From Bathynomus jamesi (taxonomy: Eukaryota > Arthropoda > Malacostraca > Isopoda > Cirolanidae): a stretch of 64,000 bases of DNA. Location of the stretch: NCBI GenBank assembly GCA_023014485.1, contig JAJOZX010001731.1:668001-732000 (forward strand). The letters run 5' to 3'. The notes under the pieces are model-generated. The model was given only the letters and a program-made list of their open reading frames with translations. It did no database searches and had not been told where the DNA came from. The stretch's first letter is position 1. Each line of letters opens with the position of its first letter. The position numbers and the translations under genes were made by a program. Positions 21,309-31,935 of the stretch are shown in pieces.

Positions 21309-22933
21309 AAATTGGTGAAGTCCTCACTGATAAAAGCGAGTTGGCCGCATGCTAGAACGAATACTTTGGACAGCTTTTGAATAACGAGAACAAATATCAT
21401 GAGGTGAGACGGGAGGAACAGGTAAATCATGAGGAGCATGAGGGGGACAGAGATCACTAGAGAGGAGGTTATTCAAGCACTATAGAGGATGAAGAATAAT
21501 AACGCTCCCGGGCCGGATGCAATTGTCACAGAAACACTAAAAGCAGCTGATGATCCTGCTGTGAACCGGCTGCTAAGCTTTTCCCGGGTAGTGTGGTCGC
21601 AGGGAATTGTACCGGCAGAATGGGGCAGAGCAATTATATGTCCTATATATAAAAAGAAGGGAAGTGAGCAGGAATGTCAAAACTACCGTGGCATATCTTT
21701 GATGTGTCATGTGAAGAAAATATTTGAAAGGATTTTGGAACATTGAATACGAAACATACTGGAACCTGGGTTACTGGAGTATCAATGTGGCTTTCGTGCA
21801 GGCAGGAGTACTATAGATCAAATTTCAGCCATAAGACAATATCTTGAGAAGAGCCGAGAATTCAATTTGGACCGCTTCATATGTTTTTTGGATCTGGAGA
21901 AGGCATTTGATAGTGTGCCCAGGGAGAAGCTGTGGGTGGATTTGAGTGAGAGAATGCCACCGAAACTTCTGAGAGCAGTAATGAGCACCTATAGGGTCTC
22001 CCAGAGCACGGTGGTGGGATCGGAGGAGTGGTTTGATGTAAGTACAGGAGTTAAACAAGGGAGTGTTCTGTCACCCATTTTATTTATTGCCTACATCAAC
22101 AGGGTTATGGAACACATAACTGAGGAAATTGAAGAGGCAATGGAAATTTTTGGATATGCTGATGATGTGGCTGTTGGAACTAACACAGCACAATCCCTGG
22201 AGAGAATTATGCAGAGGTGGGATGATAGATTGAGGGAGTATGGACTGAAACTGAATTATGATAAAACTGAATATATGGTGTAACGAGGGGAGCGAACGAG
22301 GATGGAATCTTTGTTGGGGGAAGGGAAATGAAAAAGACGGACACATTTAAATACCTTTGTAGTGTGATAGCAAATCATGCGGATATGGATGTAGAGGTGA
22401 ATGAAAGAATTGCGAAATATAGCAGAAATGTTTCCTTCCTGTACCCCTTATTGAAAGACCAAAACATCCCTAAAAAGGTAATGACGCATATATACTCAAC
22501 AATATTGAAACCAATCTTATTATACAGCAGCGAGACTTGGGCCCTAACCACAAGGACGAGGGGAAAACTGCAAGCAACTGAAATGAGGGTCCTGAGATTG
22601 ATGGAAGGAGTCAGTAGATTGGATAAAATAAGGAACACTGAATTAAGAAGGCGGTTGGGTGTAACTTCGGTTAATGAGAATATTGAGAGGAACCAACTGA
22701 GATGGTACGGGCATGTCCAACGAATGCCGATGGAAAGGACAGCAAGAAGAATGCTGGAATGGGCCTCTCAAAACAGAAGACCAGTTGGAAGACCCAAGAT
22801 CCGATGGATGGATAACATCAAGAGTGCTGTCGAGAAGTGTGGAGTCAGTCTCCAACGGACAAACTTGATGTGTGGAGATCGTCAGGCATGGAGGAGTCTC
22901 GTCCGAGGGCTCCCAACTGACAGACCGCTTTAG
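21309..22933 (+). pseudogene. RTE reverse transcriptase, copy 1
   Basis: Copies the RTE RNA at the nicked target. Motifs: VLTDKSELAAC and NEYFGQLLNNEN (linker), NNNAPGPDAIVTETLK, NYRGISLMCHVKKIFERIL, YQCGFRAGRSTIDQI, DLEKAFDSVPREKLW (first catalytic Asp), GVKQGSVLSPILF, FGYADDVAVG (catalytic Asp pair), then a C-terminal domain with YSSETWALTTRTRGKL and LRWYGHVQRMPMERTARR up to 22933. Stops near 21346, 21746 and 22283 split it into four open pieces. Continues the endonuclease at 16450-17669 across the inserted transposon. The C-terminal zinc-finger-like end typical of the clade is short. Confidence 0.88.
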
Positions 22934-22965
22934 GTCTATCAGGCGCCTTGTAAGAAAGGTAAGAA

Positions 22966-23626
22966 ATGGGGAAAGAATTTATAGGCCGCGATTTTCAGAA
23001 CATGCTGACAGAGTTTAATATCAGTTACTACACTAGCAATTTTATACATAAGGCCTTTTTAGCTGAAATAGTTCAGCATACCATAAAGGAACGCACGCAT
23101 CGCTATTTTACACATAAAAACATACAGATATATAAACATTCTGGGATCATTGGCCTCATCATACAACCGTTCACGCCACTGCACGATTGGCACAACAGCT
23201 AACGAAGTTTTAGAAGGAGGTACGCGCACAGAGCCTAATGTGAGAAGAGATGGAACATCGCCACCACACTCTACACGTTTCAAAATCATTGATTATGTAA
23301 TGCTATCGCGTTCGCGAAATAAATTAGCGAAGGGATTTGAGCAAGGATGAACACGTGAGATTTTTAAAGTTAGTGCTATGAGACCTAAAGGCGAGATAAT
23401 GATGTATTACGTTGAAGATTTGAATGGGGAGGAAATCGCAGGAGTCTTTTACCGCGAGGAGTTGCAGAAAGTGGCATTTAATTTAGGAAAAAATGTGTTT
23501 AAAATTGGAAAAATTTTAGGCAGCAAAGGTTCAAGAAATAGAAAGATGTCCCTTTTGAAGCGGCTAGGATACCCAGAAAGCTTCAATACCTATATAAAAG
23601 CTGCTGAATTAATGAAGCTTAAATAG
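22966..23626 (+). pseudogene. Polinton integrase C-terminal part, copy 1
   Basis: Resumes the integrase after the RTE: MGKEFIGRDFQNMLTEFN, then FLAEIVQHTIKERTHRYF holding the third catalytic acidic residue (Glu). After frameshifts near 23200 and 23350 it reads YYVEDLNGEEIAGVFYREEL and FKIGKILGSKGSRNRK and ends with LKRLGYPESFNTYI. The last block is the chromodomain-like tail usual in Polinton integrases. It ends at 23626, nine bases before the next gene. Confidence 0.83.
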
Positions 23627-23709
23627 TATGCAACATGGCGCCTAACCACTTCTATGTCACACTCCCGTCCTCTTCTTCTCTGTCTGTACATCCTAACAAC
23701 ACCCTGACC

Positions 23710-25814
23710 CAGTGGCGTACTAAGGGGGTTGCGAGGGGGGCAGTCCGCCCCGGGTGACAGCCAGGAGGGGGGTGCCATCGGAAGAGTTGAAATACCAGTA
23801 CAAGTTTTCAAACCAAATGAAAAATTCGCCAAAGTAAGAAACGTAACCTTGTTTCTGGCTCACCAGAATCTTCCTTTTCGTGGTCACAAAGAGGACATGT
23901 CATCAGCAAACAAAGGAAACTTCATGGAATTGGTAGAGTTGCTGTCAAATTATGATCCAATTTTGAAAGAACATTTTGTAAGGATTAAGCATTCTATTCC
24001 ATCTGGGAGGAGAGTGGCTTCGTATTTATCTCCAAAGATTCAGAATGAGTTCATTTGCCTTTTGGGGAATTACGTCAAAGAGAAAATGTGGCTGATATCA
24101 AGAAAGCAAAGAATTTTTGGATTATTTTTGATAGCACCCCTGATGTGTCCCACACTGATCAGATGTGTGAAGTGATCAAATACGTCCATATTGAATGTGA
24201 CAAAGTTGAAGTAAAGGAATCATTCTTGGACTTCTTCCCTATTGCCGGAAAGACTGCTGCTGAGTTCACAGGGGATATCCTGAGACATCTGGAGAGAGAT
24301 GGACTGGACATAAACCTGTGCCGTGGTCAAGGATATGACAACGCTGCAACTATGGCTGGGATTCATGGTGGTGTTTGTGCCTTGTGCCTTGTGCAAATCA
24401 TTCTCTGAACTTTTGCGGAGTGTACTCATTTGGAAGCGTTTCTTCATGTGTGACTTTTTCTGGAACTTTGGAGAGAGTCTATTCCTTCTTTTCAGTCTCA
24501 ACTCATCGATGGGAAGTGCTGATGGAGAATGTAGGCATGACTGTCGAAAGACTTTCCCAGAAAAGATGGAGTGCTTATTATGACGCTGTGAAACCAGTGA
24601 AGGCAAATTTTGAAAAGCTGACCTCAACCCTTGAAGTACTGTAATGTGCGATCCCAAAGAAAATGTGGACACAAGATGATCAGCTCAGATTTTGCTGTCT
24701 GCTGTATGTGATTTCTCTTTTTGAGTTAACTTTCTTTCTGGTGTGAAGTCCTGGAAGAAATTAATCTCACACAAAAGTGTTTGCCAACAGTTGGAATCAG
24801 CCTTGAAAAGTGCATTGTGAAGCTCCAAGCTCTAAAACTGTTTCTTGAAGATCAGCGCAATGAAATTGTGGAGAGGGCCATTCATTATGCAACTACAAAG
24901 TGTGAGAAAATGGACATTTCTATGGAGAGAAGAGGGAGAGTAAAGCTCTGAAAAAGGATGCCAGGAGAGATGGCAAAGGATGCTGGTCTCACCTTGCCAG
25001 AAGAAGTAAAAAGGGTTATGTTTGAATGTCTTGATCGCTTTCATCAAGAATTGGAGATTCGTTCTAAGGTAATGGATCAAATTTTGTCAATCGTCGCTGT
25101 TATTCAGCCAAACACTTTGGTTGTTGCAACAGAAGAAGAACTTCGAAAGTATATTCCAAATTTGACTCAGATTTTCGATGAATTCTCTGATGAAGATATC
25201 AGTTTGGAAATTGGACGACTTCGGAGGCATTTGGAAGCTGCCAAAATCAGCGTTGAAGAGGCAAAGAAATGGACAGCATTGCAGTTTCTGGAGTTTATTG
25301 TGAAATGGGATTTTTGTGAATTTTTGCCAAGCTTGTCACTGTGTTTGAGATTCTTTTTGACTGTCTGCGTGTCTATTGCTTCATGTGAAAGAAGTTTTAC
25401 CAAATTTAAATTGATAAAAAATTTCTTTCGCTCGACCTTGAGTCAGACAAGATTGACAAATCTGGCTTTACTTTCAATTGAACATGAATATACAAAGAAG
25501 ATGAATTTTGATGAGGTCATTGATTAATTTGCAGAAATTAAGGCTCGAAAACAGAGACTGTGAATCCTCTCTATTTACCTTTGAAGAATAGGCTGAGCGT
25601 TGAGACTGGATTTCCTGTGTTTTTTGTATAAAATAAAATGAAATATTACCTGTTCACTGAATTTTTAATGTCCTGCATTTTTCTTATTTCCAATTTGCTT
25701 ATGACAGTACTGTACTGTTTAAAAATCTACTTGCAAACATAATATATTTTTCTGTGTGTTTACATTTTAAAATTATTTATGGGGGAGGTGCCAAATACTT
25801 TAGGTACGCCCCTG
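23710..25814 (+). mobile_element. hAT transposon (2.1 kb), copy 1
   Basis: Ends CAGTGGCGTACTAAGGGGG and TAGGTACGCCCCTG. Exact 8-bp duplication CCCTGACC at 23702-23709 and 25815-25822. Carries a decayed transposase. Present at the same site in the second copy (37420-39517), so it predates the segmental duplication. Confidence 0.92.
23729..25565 (+). pseudogene. hAT transposase, ZMYM-like (broken), copy 1
   Basis: The early part reads LAHQNLPFRGHKEDMSSANK and FMELVELLSNYDPILKEHF, as in the hAT family related to zinc-finger MYM-type proteins. The core follows in other frames: FWIIFDSTPDVSHTDQMC, AEFTGDILRHLERDG, CRGQGYDNAATMAGIHGGV. The C-terminal dimerisation region is the best preserved: SIASCERSFTKFKLIKNFFR and RLTNLALLSIEHEYTKK. 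At least four frameshifts or stops. The N-terminal zinc finger is missing. Confidence 0.85.
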
Positions 25815-26574
25815 CCCTGACCAACTTTGTAACAGAACTCCATGGGCCCGTTGAATTGGAACGTGATTCGTACGAAGTTGGTGTTTGTGAATTCCAGTTA
25901 GCCACCAAATTTTTAACTCTTGAAAATGATCAGATCATATTTCTGATCCTTAGAAGAGTTGATGAGTGTGAAAAATTAGGCATAACCTTAGACAACACTA
26001 TGCGATCAGTCCTGTTCGGTGGGGTACAGTACAAGAGTACAAATGTGACACTAGGAATCGGTCATTGTGACACAGCGACGGGCATTGTGACGGGTTTAAA
26101 CAAGAGTCTTGAAAAGTCGTACCTGACAAACGACTTACTTTTTGAAGTCGTAAACATAGACACGCACGTTGAAGTTAAAAGCAACGCTTCGTAGAAATAT
26201 TAAAGACAAAGAGCTGTTCACAATTGTGGCCGAGGGTCGATATAGTGCAGCCCTCCAAAGAGACACCTTTCACGAGGCACAACATGACTTTTCCAGCTTA
26301 ATGTATCAGTTGAAATTGGAGAAATTGGGTGAAAGCTATCCATCCCCAGACATGTGCTATATTTACAGCAATATCGGGGAGCATCAATTTGTTGGGGACA
26401 CCCAGGCGCGCCTGCTGCTCATTGTACACATTCCCAACCATAGAGGGAAGAGTTTGAGCATTACATGTGACAAGCCCCGTTATGTGAATGTTGCGACTAA
26501 TCTATTAACCAATACCTCAATATATATAAGAACGATTGAGGGAAATAATTTCCAATAAATACATTACGTGATTC

Positions 26575-26625
26575 AATTATATGTATACCAAATGGCTGGT
26601 TACGCATTCTAAACCGACTGACGGA
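26575..26625 (-). repeat. Polinton right inverted end
   Basis: AATTATATGTATACCAAATG, GCTGGTTACGC and AAACCGACTGACGGA mirror the left end. A duplicate lies at 40282-40332 in the second copy of the segment. Confidence 0.82.
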
Positions 26626-27480
26626 CATGCTGAATTAAAGCGAACTTCCAGCAGGAAGGAAAAGTATCAGATGAAAGACAAAGACGAAAGAGTTTGCCAG
26701 GCCTGGGTGTCATCACAGAGGGACAGTTCTTGAGAACAACAGGAGGTACACCATTATGACCGTACGCCTTCCTGGAGGTGACCCCAGACAGGTCAGGAAG
26801 AACATCATTGGAAGAGTTCTAGTTTCAGACATAATTATGTCGGTGGAAGGAGGAGACGGAGGAGCAGCACCGGATTCGTTCAGGGTTGAGTTGGAGGCGA
26901 AAGTTCGAAAGAAGAGCTCAGCTTTGTGAAGAGAAGAATGGTAACTAAGCCAGAAGGGAAAAGGAGGAGGGGAGAGGAAGAACATGTAAAGTTGTTGGAG
27001 AGTTTCTTAACTAGACGCCTGAAAGAGAGAGAAGATTTTCACAATTTTGTGGATATTCCCCCCTGGCCACTCCTTCCTGTATAAAAAAAGTAGGTTGGAA
27101 TGGAGGATGTTTTTAGAGGTATGTAAGTTCGGGACTATCTCCTTTATTTTTGACAAAGCCTGGAACCACCACCACCACGCATGGCGTTTGAATGAATTTT
27201 TCTTTTGGCGTCTCGAAGAACAGATTTTGCACGATTCCGGGCACAAATATGAGCAAGGAGATGGATGGCGACGGTACTTTCTGAAAAACTCCTCTCTGTT
27301 GCTGTAAGCATTAGAACAAGTAAAGTTAAACCAAAGTTTTTTTCCAATTAGTAGTAGGAATAGAATATGGAATGTATAAAATTAACAATATCTTGTTAAA
27401 ATGTATTTTGCCTTTAATCAACGCTTGTTAACCATGTGCTAATCTCTTTTTATTTATCTGTTCCGTTGTACATATGTATA
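26626..27480. other. Unassigned sequence right of Polinton, copy 1
   Basis: Moderate GC, with short open stretches on both strands (for example 27047-27307, rich in Trp, Phe and a HHHH run). No family recognised. It begins where Polinton terminal similarity fades and may include the lost outer end of that element. Confidence 0.4.
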
Positions 27481-27520
27481 TATTTTCGTCATCTCGCCTT
27501 CTCAATTCCCTGACGAGGTG

Positions 27521-27942
27521 TACTGCTGAATACACGAAAGGACTTGGAATCATTTCTTCTTTTTCCTCGTGGGCTTGCCTCAATGCCTCATTCATTCATT
27601 TCATGTTTTTAAGTGTGAAATTCATTCAAAAGAAATGTAAGTTAGGTTAGGTTCAGTTAAGATATGTTGGGAATGAGACATTTCCTTAAGATAAAATTTG
27701 TAAATGATTGATTTGCTAAGTTTCGTAAGAAATCTGTAGTTGTCCGCCAAATCAATCATTTACAAATTTTATCTTAAGGAAATGTCTCATTCCCAACGTA
27801 TCTTAACTGAACCTAACCTAACTTACATTTCTTTTGAATGAATTTCACACTTAAAAACATGAAATGAATGAATGAGGCATTGAGGCAAGCCCACAAAGAA
27901 AAAGAAGAAATGATTCCAAGTCCTTTCGTGTATTCAGCAGTA
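27521..27942. repeat. Foldback element with deleted centre, copy 1
   Basis: Left arm starts TACTGCTGAATACACGAAAG and the right arm ends with its inverse CTTTCGTGTATTCAGCAGTA. Arms include GCCTCAATGCCTCATTC, TAGGTTAGGTTCAGTTAAG and GAAATCTGTAGTTGTCC. Copy 2 (41226-41750) keeps both arms and an AT loop. Here ~100 bases from the loop into the right arm are missing, joined at a shared CAAA near 27748-27751. Confidence 0.88.
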
Positions 27943-27960
27943 TATATATATATATATATA

Positions 27961-28034
<74 letters not shown>

Positions 28035-28274
28035 TACTGTATATATATATATATGTATATATAAGATTCATGACAATGACTCTTACACCTTAAGTAATTT
28101 AGACTCCTAAAATTCTAGCTTGATCCTCCCTCTTAAAGAAATTTGCTGATGTCAAACTAAAAATGAAATAAATGTAAAAGTAAGATACTTTTAAAACTAG
28201 ACGTAATTATAAATTATATAATTTTAAATAGTCTCAAGTCTACACCCTCACTACGTCGTAGTCATATGTTAAGT

Positions 28275-28305
<31 letters not shown>

Positions 28306-28310
28306 CATGG
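27943..28310. repeat. (TA)n and (CA)n microsatellites, copy 1
   Basis: (TA)n with minor interruptions at ~27943-28065 and (CA)n at ~28275-28300. The DNA between is AT-rich with no gene. Confidence 0.9.
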
Positions 28311-28628
28311 GTGCTCATATGTATCATAGCCAGATCTAGGGCGTGGGTCGACCACGTCTGGAACCCCCCCCCCTCAATTTCTTGCAAGAGCCCTTTTTCA
28401 GTGCAAGAGCCCTATTTGAATGATGTGTATGCCTCTGAAAACAAATTTTGTTTTTAAAAATAGATCATGATTATTTTATTCAAATTCTATTTTCAATCTT
28501 TATCCGTATACATTGTACTTCCAAATTTGTAGTTCTAATGGCTTTCATAGGTACCCTTAGCACTGGTGCAGCCATATCACTATTTTCATCTTCCTCAAAA
28601 GCAGCAGTGCTACCGCTACATCACACTA
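28311..28628. other. Unassigned intergenic stretch, copy 1
   Basis: Contains CAAGAGCCCT twice, 20 bases apart, and a C10 run. No gene or known repeat seen. Confidence 0.45.
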
Positions 28629-30214
28629 TAGGGTGTTTCAGGAGGAAAGGTCAATAATTCGGGAGGTGATAGTATCGTCATTGTGAGAAAAAAAGTTCAT
28701 ATGAACATGTGTCTAATTCTGAATGGTTACAGAGATAGAGCTCTTGGAATCTGATGCGCGCGCAGCTCTTCCTCCCCCTTCCCTCCCCTATAACCTTGAA
28801 CCATGTAAACTGTAATGTAAGCATGTAACATATGCCAATCGACAGCTGACTGTTGTGAGTGACATTGTTTGGTGTTTGAAGCAGTGTTAAGAATGCCACA
28901 CACCTTCACACATGCCGAATATGCAGATATGGTGTATGTCTACGGTTTTTGCGATGGAAGTGCAACAGCTGCTGTTGCAGAATACCGTCGATGGTTTCTG
29001 AACCGCAGAATTCCGGATCGAAGTGTGTTTACCAGGGTTTTCAACACATTGCGTGAGATTGGTACACTTCCGAGCGCTCATGTTTCATCTGAACGTGAAG
29101 GTCAACAAGATGTGGATGAAGTGGAAAACATTCTTCAGTTGGGAGAGCGTAGTCCTACTACTAGCTCACGAAGAATTTCTACACGTCTCGGTATACCACT
29201 ATACCACACACAAGAGTATGGCGAACATTACATGAGGAAGGCTTGCATCCATATCATGTACAGCGTGTACAACACTTTCAACCAGGAGACGCTGCCATGC
29301 GACTGGAATTTTTTCATTGGGTAAATGCTAATCGCCGATTGCTTCGATTAATACTATTCACCGATGAGCTACTTTCACCCGCGACGGTATCAACAACACT
29401 CGTAACTCTCATCGGTGTTCAGACGAAAATCCAAATGCCACTGTGGAAACAAATTTTCAACATCGCTTCTCTGCCAATGTGTGGTGCGGTATCATCGATG
29501 ATCAGCTGATTGGCCCTGTTACTTTAGAGAATCGTCTTACAGGACAAAGTTACCTAGAATTTCTGCAAAATGAATTGCCAGGACTATTGGAGGATGTTTC
29601 TTTGGCTACACGCGCTGGTATGTACTTTCAGCATGACGGAGCTCCTCCACATTCTACCCGTCTGGTGATTCAATACCTAACTCAAACTTTTCCTGGTCGA
29701 TGGATCGGCCGCGGTGGTCCCATTCAATGGCCACCAAGGTCTCCAGACCTCTCTCCGTTAGATTATTGTTTGTGGGGGTGGATGAAAAGTCAAGTTTACA
29801 AAAGAAAGGTGGATACAGGAGACGAATTGCTCGCGCGCATTTTGGATGTTGCTACCCGCATAAAGGAACGTCAAGATCAACTCAGACGAACAACACGCGA
29901 TCTTCGCACACGAGTTAGTTGCAAAGTGCATTGAGGTTGACAGTCGGATTTTCGAAAATGTATTGTAAACTGCAACAAATTTGTCATTTCTGTATCTGAT
30001 ACCATTCAAAATGCCAATGTTTAAACATTAAATGTTAGAAACAGTAATTGGTTTCTCTTTCTTGATTACCATTAACAATGCTTTTGTATTTGTAGATTCA
30101 AACAGCTCTATCTCCGTAACCATTCAGAATTACACACATGTTCATATGAACTTTTTTTCTCACAATGACCGATACTATCACCTCCTGAAGTATTGACCTT
30201 TCCTCCTGAAACAT
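28629..30214 (+). mobile_element. Tc1/mariner-superfamily transposon, copy 1
   Basis: Inverted ends of about 115 bp. The left has TGTTTCAGGAGGAAAGGTCA, GGAGGTGATAGTATCG and AAAAAAAGTTCATATGAACA, and ends in AGAGATAGAGCT; the right end at ~30100-30214 is the inverse. The left end begins at a TA (28629-28630). The outermost right bases have diverged (ACATCATGTG instead of ACACCCTA), so the right target TA is unclear. Encodes a DDD transposase. Confidence 0.87.
28893..29934 (+). pseudogene. Tc1/mariner transposase, copy 1 (broken)
   Basis: Cut-and-paste transposase. The N-terminus [18 protein letters not shown] and a helix-turn-helix region with [14 protein letters not shown] are followed by a frameshift near 29210 that is shared with copy 2. 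The catalytic core reads LFTDE (first Asp), VWCGIIDDQLIGPV, QHDGAPPH (second Asp) and WPPRSPDLSPLDY (third Asp), with 36 residues between the second and third Asp. This copy has a second frameshift at ~29366, where one A of GATGAAGC is missing; copy 2 keeps it. The gene ends CKVH at 29934. Confidence 0.87.
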
Positions 30215-30279
30215 CATGTGTGTATATATACCTCGTTAACATCGTTGCTGTTTCGTGCGTTGGTCTCTCTTCACACGAT

Positions 30280-30850
30280 GGTCAAGCTGGTGGCCCATCC
30301 CCTCTAGGTCTGGCTTGGTTGAGGAGCGAGTTGCTTTCGTTTACTCTCCACCTCACATAGCCAGGTACGCCCGGTTCATCGGGGATTGTTCTGAGCCAGG
30401 CGTCTAACCATCTTTTGAAGGTGTCCACTGCAACTCCCTTTGTGTTTCTTAGGTCTTTGGGGCAGCTGTTTAAACAGTTTTGGTCTTCTCACCACAAAAC
30501 TATTTTCTTTCACGTTTAAGGATGTTCCCTGTCTCGCCTTTAATTTGGAAACACGACACAGTCTTCCTTTTCTACTTTCCACCGTTGTTTGGGAAGTTAC
30601 AGGGTTCAGAGTAAGATTAAAGACTAGTTTCTTCATTATTTTCCAAGTGTAAATAATGGTGTATCTCTCTCTTCTCCTTTCCAGTGAATATAGGTTTAGT
30701 TCGCATAATCTTTCCGAGTAATTTAGTTCTTTGCACCCCTCGATCTTGGCTGTGAAACTTCTCTGAATCCCTTCCAGCTGTCTAATGTCCTCTTTTTTAT
30801 ATGGGGATGTCAGGACCGAGCAGTATTCCAATTTGGGTATGATCAGGGAT
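30280..30850 (-). pseudogene. CR1/Rex-like LINE RT C-terminal fragment, copy 1
   Basis: The minus strand reads KLEYCSVLTSPYKKEDI, LEGIQRSFTAKIEG, LNLYSLERRRERYTIIYTW, then RRPKLFKQLP. These are the C-terminal reverse transcriptase domain of a non-LTR element distinct from the CR1 copies elsewhere here. A single extra G at ~30462 breaks the frame; copy 2 is open to RPRGDGPPA. Truncated on both sides. Confidence 0.82.
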
Positions 30851-30900
30851 TAAAACAGGCTTAGGAATATAAATACAAAACATCTGCGGTCAAATTAGTG

Positions 30901-31120
30901 TCTTTATCAAGGCAGCCCGAGAGAAATACAGCAGAATTATGAAGACGTTATGGCAATTGTAAGAAAACTTTGGAACGTGAATCTATTTATTATGTTTCCT
31001 CGCAATCCAAGGGACTGAAATCGCTGAAAGCATTGAAGCTTATCGAAGACCAGAACATAGGCCAGATATTGTTGCAAGAATTTTTCACATGAAATTGAAA
31101 GAGCTGCGTCATGATTTAAC
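30901..31120 (+). pseudogene. Helitron Rep fragment, copy 1
   Basis: The plus strand reads SPREIQQNYEDVMAIVRKL, then NLFIMFPRNP. After a frameshift come EIAESIEAYRRPEHRPDIVA and RIFHMKLKELRHDL. These match the conserved start of the Helitron rolling-circle (Rep/helicase-like) domain. Only ~70 residues survive, with no hairpin or 5'-TC end seen. A TTAGGTTAGGTTAG motif follows at once. Confidence 0.75.
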
Positions 31121-31129
31121 AACAAACTT

Positions 31130-31434
31130 AGGTTAGGTTAGTAATTTTCTTGTTCTTGTACAAAAATGCACTTGGTTTCCCGAGTATATGTTTTATTGTT
31201 TTTATTGTTTTATTTATTATTAACCTAACATTCTTTCTTCTATGAACTTTTTCGCTACCTGGCTTCGTTTAAAATTTACGCATGCGCATGCGCGCACGCG
31301 TGTACAAACGAAAGAATAAACATTCTTTGAATCCTCCTGGAACAGACTTTTCCAACGGTGTAAGGATGAGTGTCCTAGGTTGAGCGTTTCCAAGAAAAAT
31401 TGAGGACAAACAGAAGGACAGAAACTGCGTATTG

Positions 31435-31486
<52 letters not shown>

Positions 31487-31597
31487 GTTAACGTCAATAA
31501 GTGAAATCCGGCATTAAGCTTAAATCCTAGCAATGAGCTGAAAGCTGAGAATGCATATAATCATAAGTATAATGCCTATGTAGGCTATATATCTATA

Positions 31598-31629
<32 letters not shown>

Positions 31630-31935
31630 GTCTAATAATAATAATAATAATAATAATAATAGTCTAATAATAGTAATAATAATAATAATAATAGTCTAAT
31701 AATAATAATAATAAATATAACCTGACATAACCTAACAGTGAAAGTAAAAATTGTAACTAATGCTATATGCATTCTTGCTTCCAGCTTATTGCTTAGGCAT
31801 TATCTTAATGCCTGATTTCGCTACTGTCGCTAACATATATACAGTATATATACTGATTGTAAGAATCATCCAGGTATAAGAATTATTTTGACACTTCACA
31901 CTGTAATTGTTATAAGCCGCTTTGACTATATATAG
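31130..31935. repeat. Non-coding stretch with (TA)n(CA)n and (ATA)n tracts, copy 1
   Basis: (TA)n(CA)n at ~31433-31481. An (ATA)n array at ~31598-31715 is divided by TAGTCTAATAATA into ~45-base higher-order units. Between them is plain AT-rich sequence with GCATGCGCATGCGCGCACGC at ~31279. No gene seen. Confidence 0.8.

Larger units (their letters stand above)
16183..22965 (+). mobile_element. RTE-type LINE inserted in Polinton integrase
   Basis: Bounded by an 11-bp target duplication ATGGGGAAAGA (16172-16182 and 22966-22976) that lies in integrase codons (TDMGKE). It contains an apurinic-type endonuclease and a reverse transcriptase in one sense orientation, interrupted by a DNA transposon at 17686-21308. 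Without that insert it is ~3.2 kb, a normal size for RTE. The 5' ~270 bp looks untranslated. The 3' end is short, ending in a GTAAGAAAGGTAAG repeat, as RTE elements often do. Frameshifts and a mutated endonuclease residue make it inactive. Confidence 0.88.
23635..26558 (+). pseudogene. Polinton structural-type gene split by hAT, copy 1
   Basis: Starts ATG at 23635: APNHFYVTLPSSSSLSVHP then NNTLT, where the hAT enters. It resumes at 25815 as LTNFVTELHGPVELERDSYE and VGVCEFQLATKFL and runs to 26194. A frameshift leads to a second piece ending LTNTSIYIRTIEGNN at 26558. The N-terminal FYVTLPS...PNNTLTNF...VGVCEF pattern is one I associate with Polinton virion proteins, perhaps the minor capsid (penton) type; the exact role is uncertain. 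The right Polinton end follows after ~20 bases, so this is the last gene. Confidence 0.6.
8188..26625. mobile_element. Decayed Polinton/Maverick with nested insertions
   Basis: Bounded by short inverted repeats (8188-8237 and 26575-26625) and holding the Polinton gene set. DNA polymerase B is on the minus strand; packaging ATPase, a conserved Polinton ORF, integrase and a structural-type gene are on the plus strand. Polintons are self-synthesising, virus-related transposons that use their own protein-primed polymerase and a retroviral-type integrase. About half the interval is later insertions: a MITE at 15788-16013, an RTE LINE at 16183-22965 containing a DNA transposon, and a hAT at 23710-25814. 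Without these the element is ~9 kb, short for the family (15-20 kb), so parts have been deleted. I did not recognise the adenain-like protease or a complete major capsid gene. All genes are broken. Confidence 0.85.

Noticed and set aside
27813..28110. Long [11 protein letters not shown] open frames on both strands
   Set aside because: These are translations of (TA)n tracts; they change with repeat length between copies. The same applies to the YIYI frames at 33083-33613, 41659-41868, 46054-46330 and 46870-47329.
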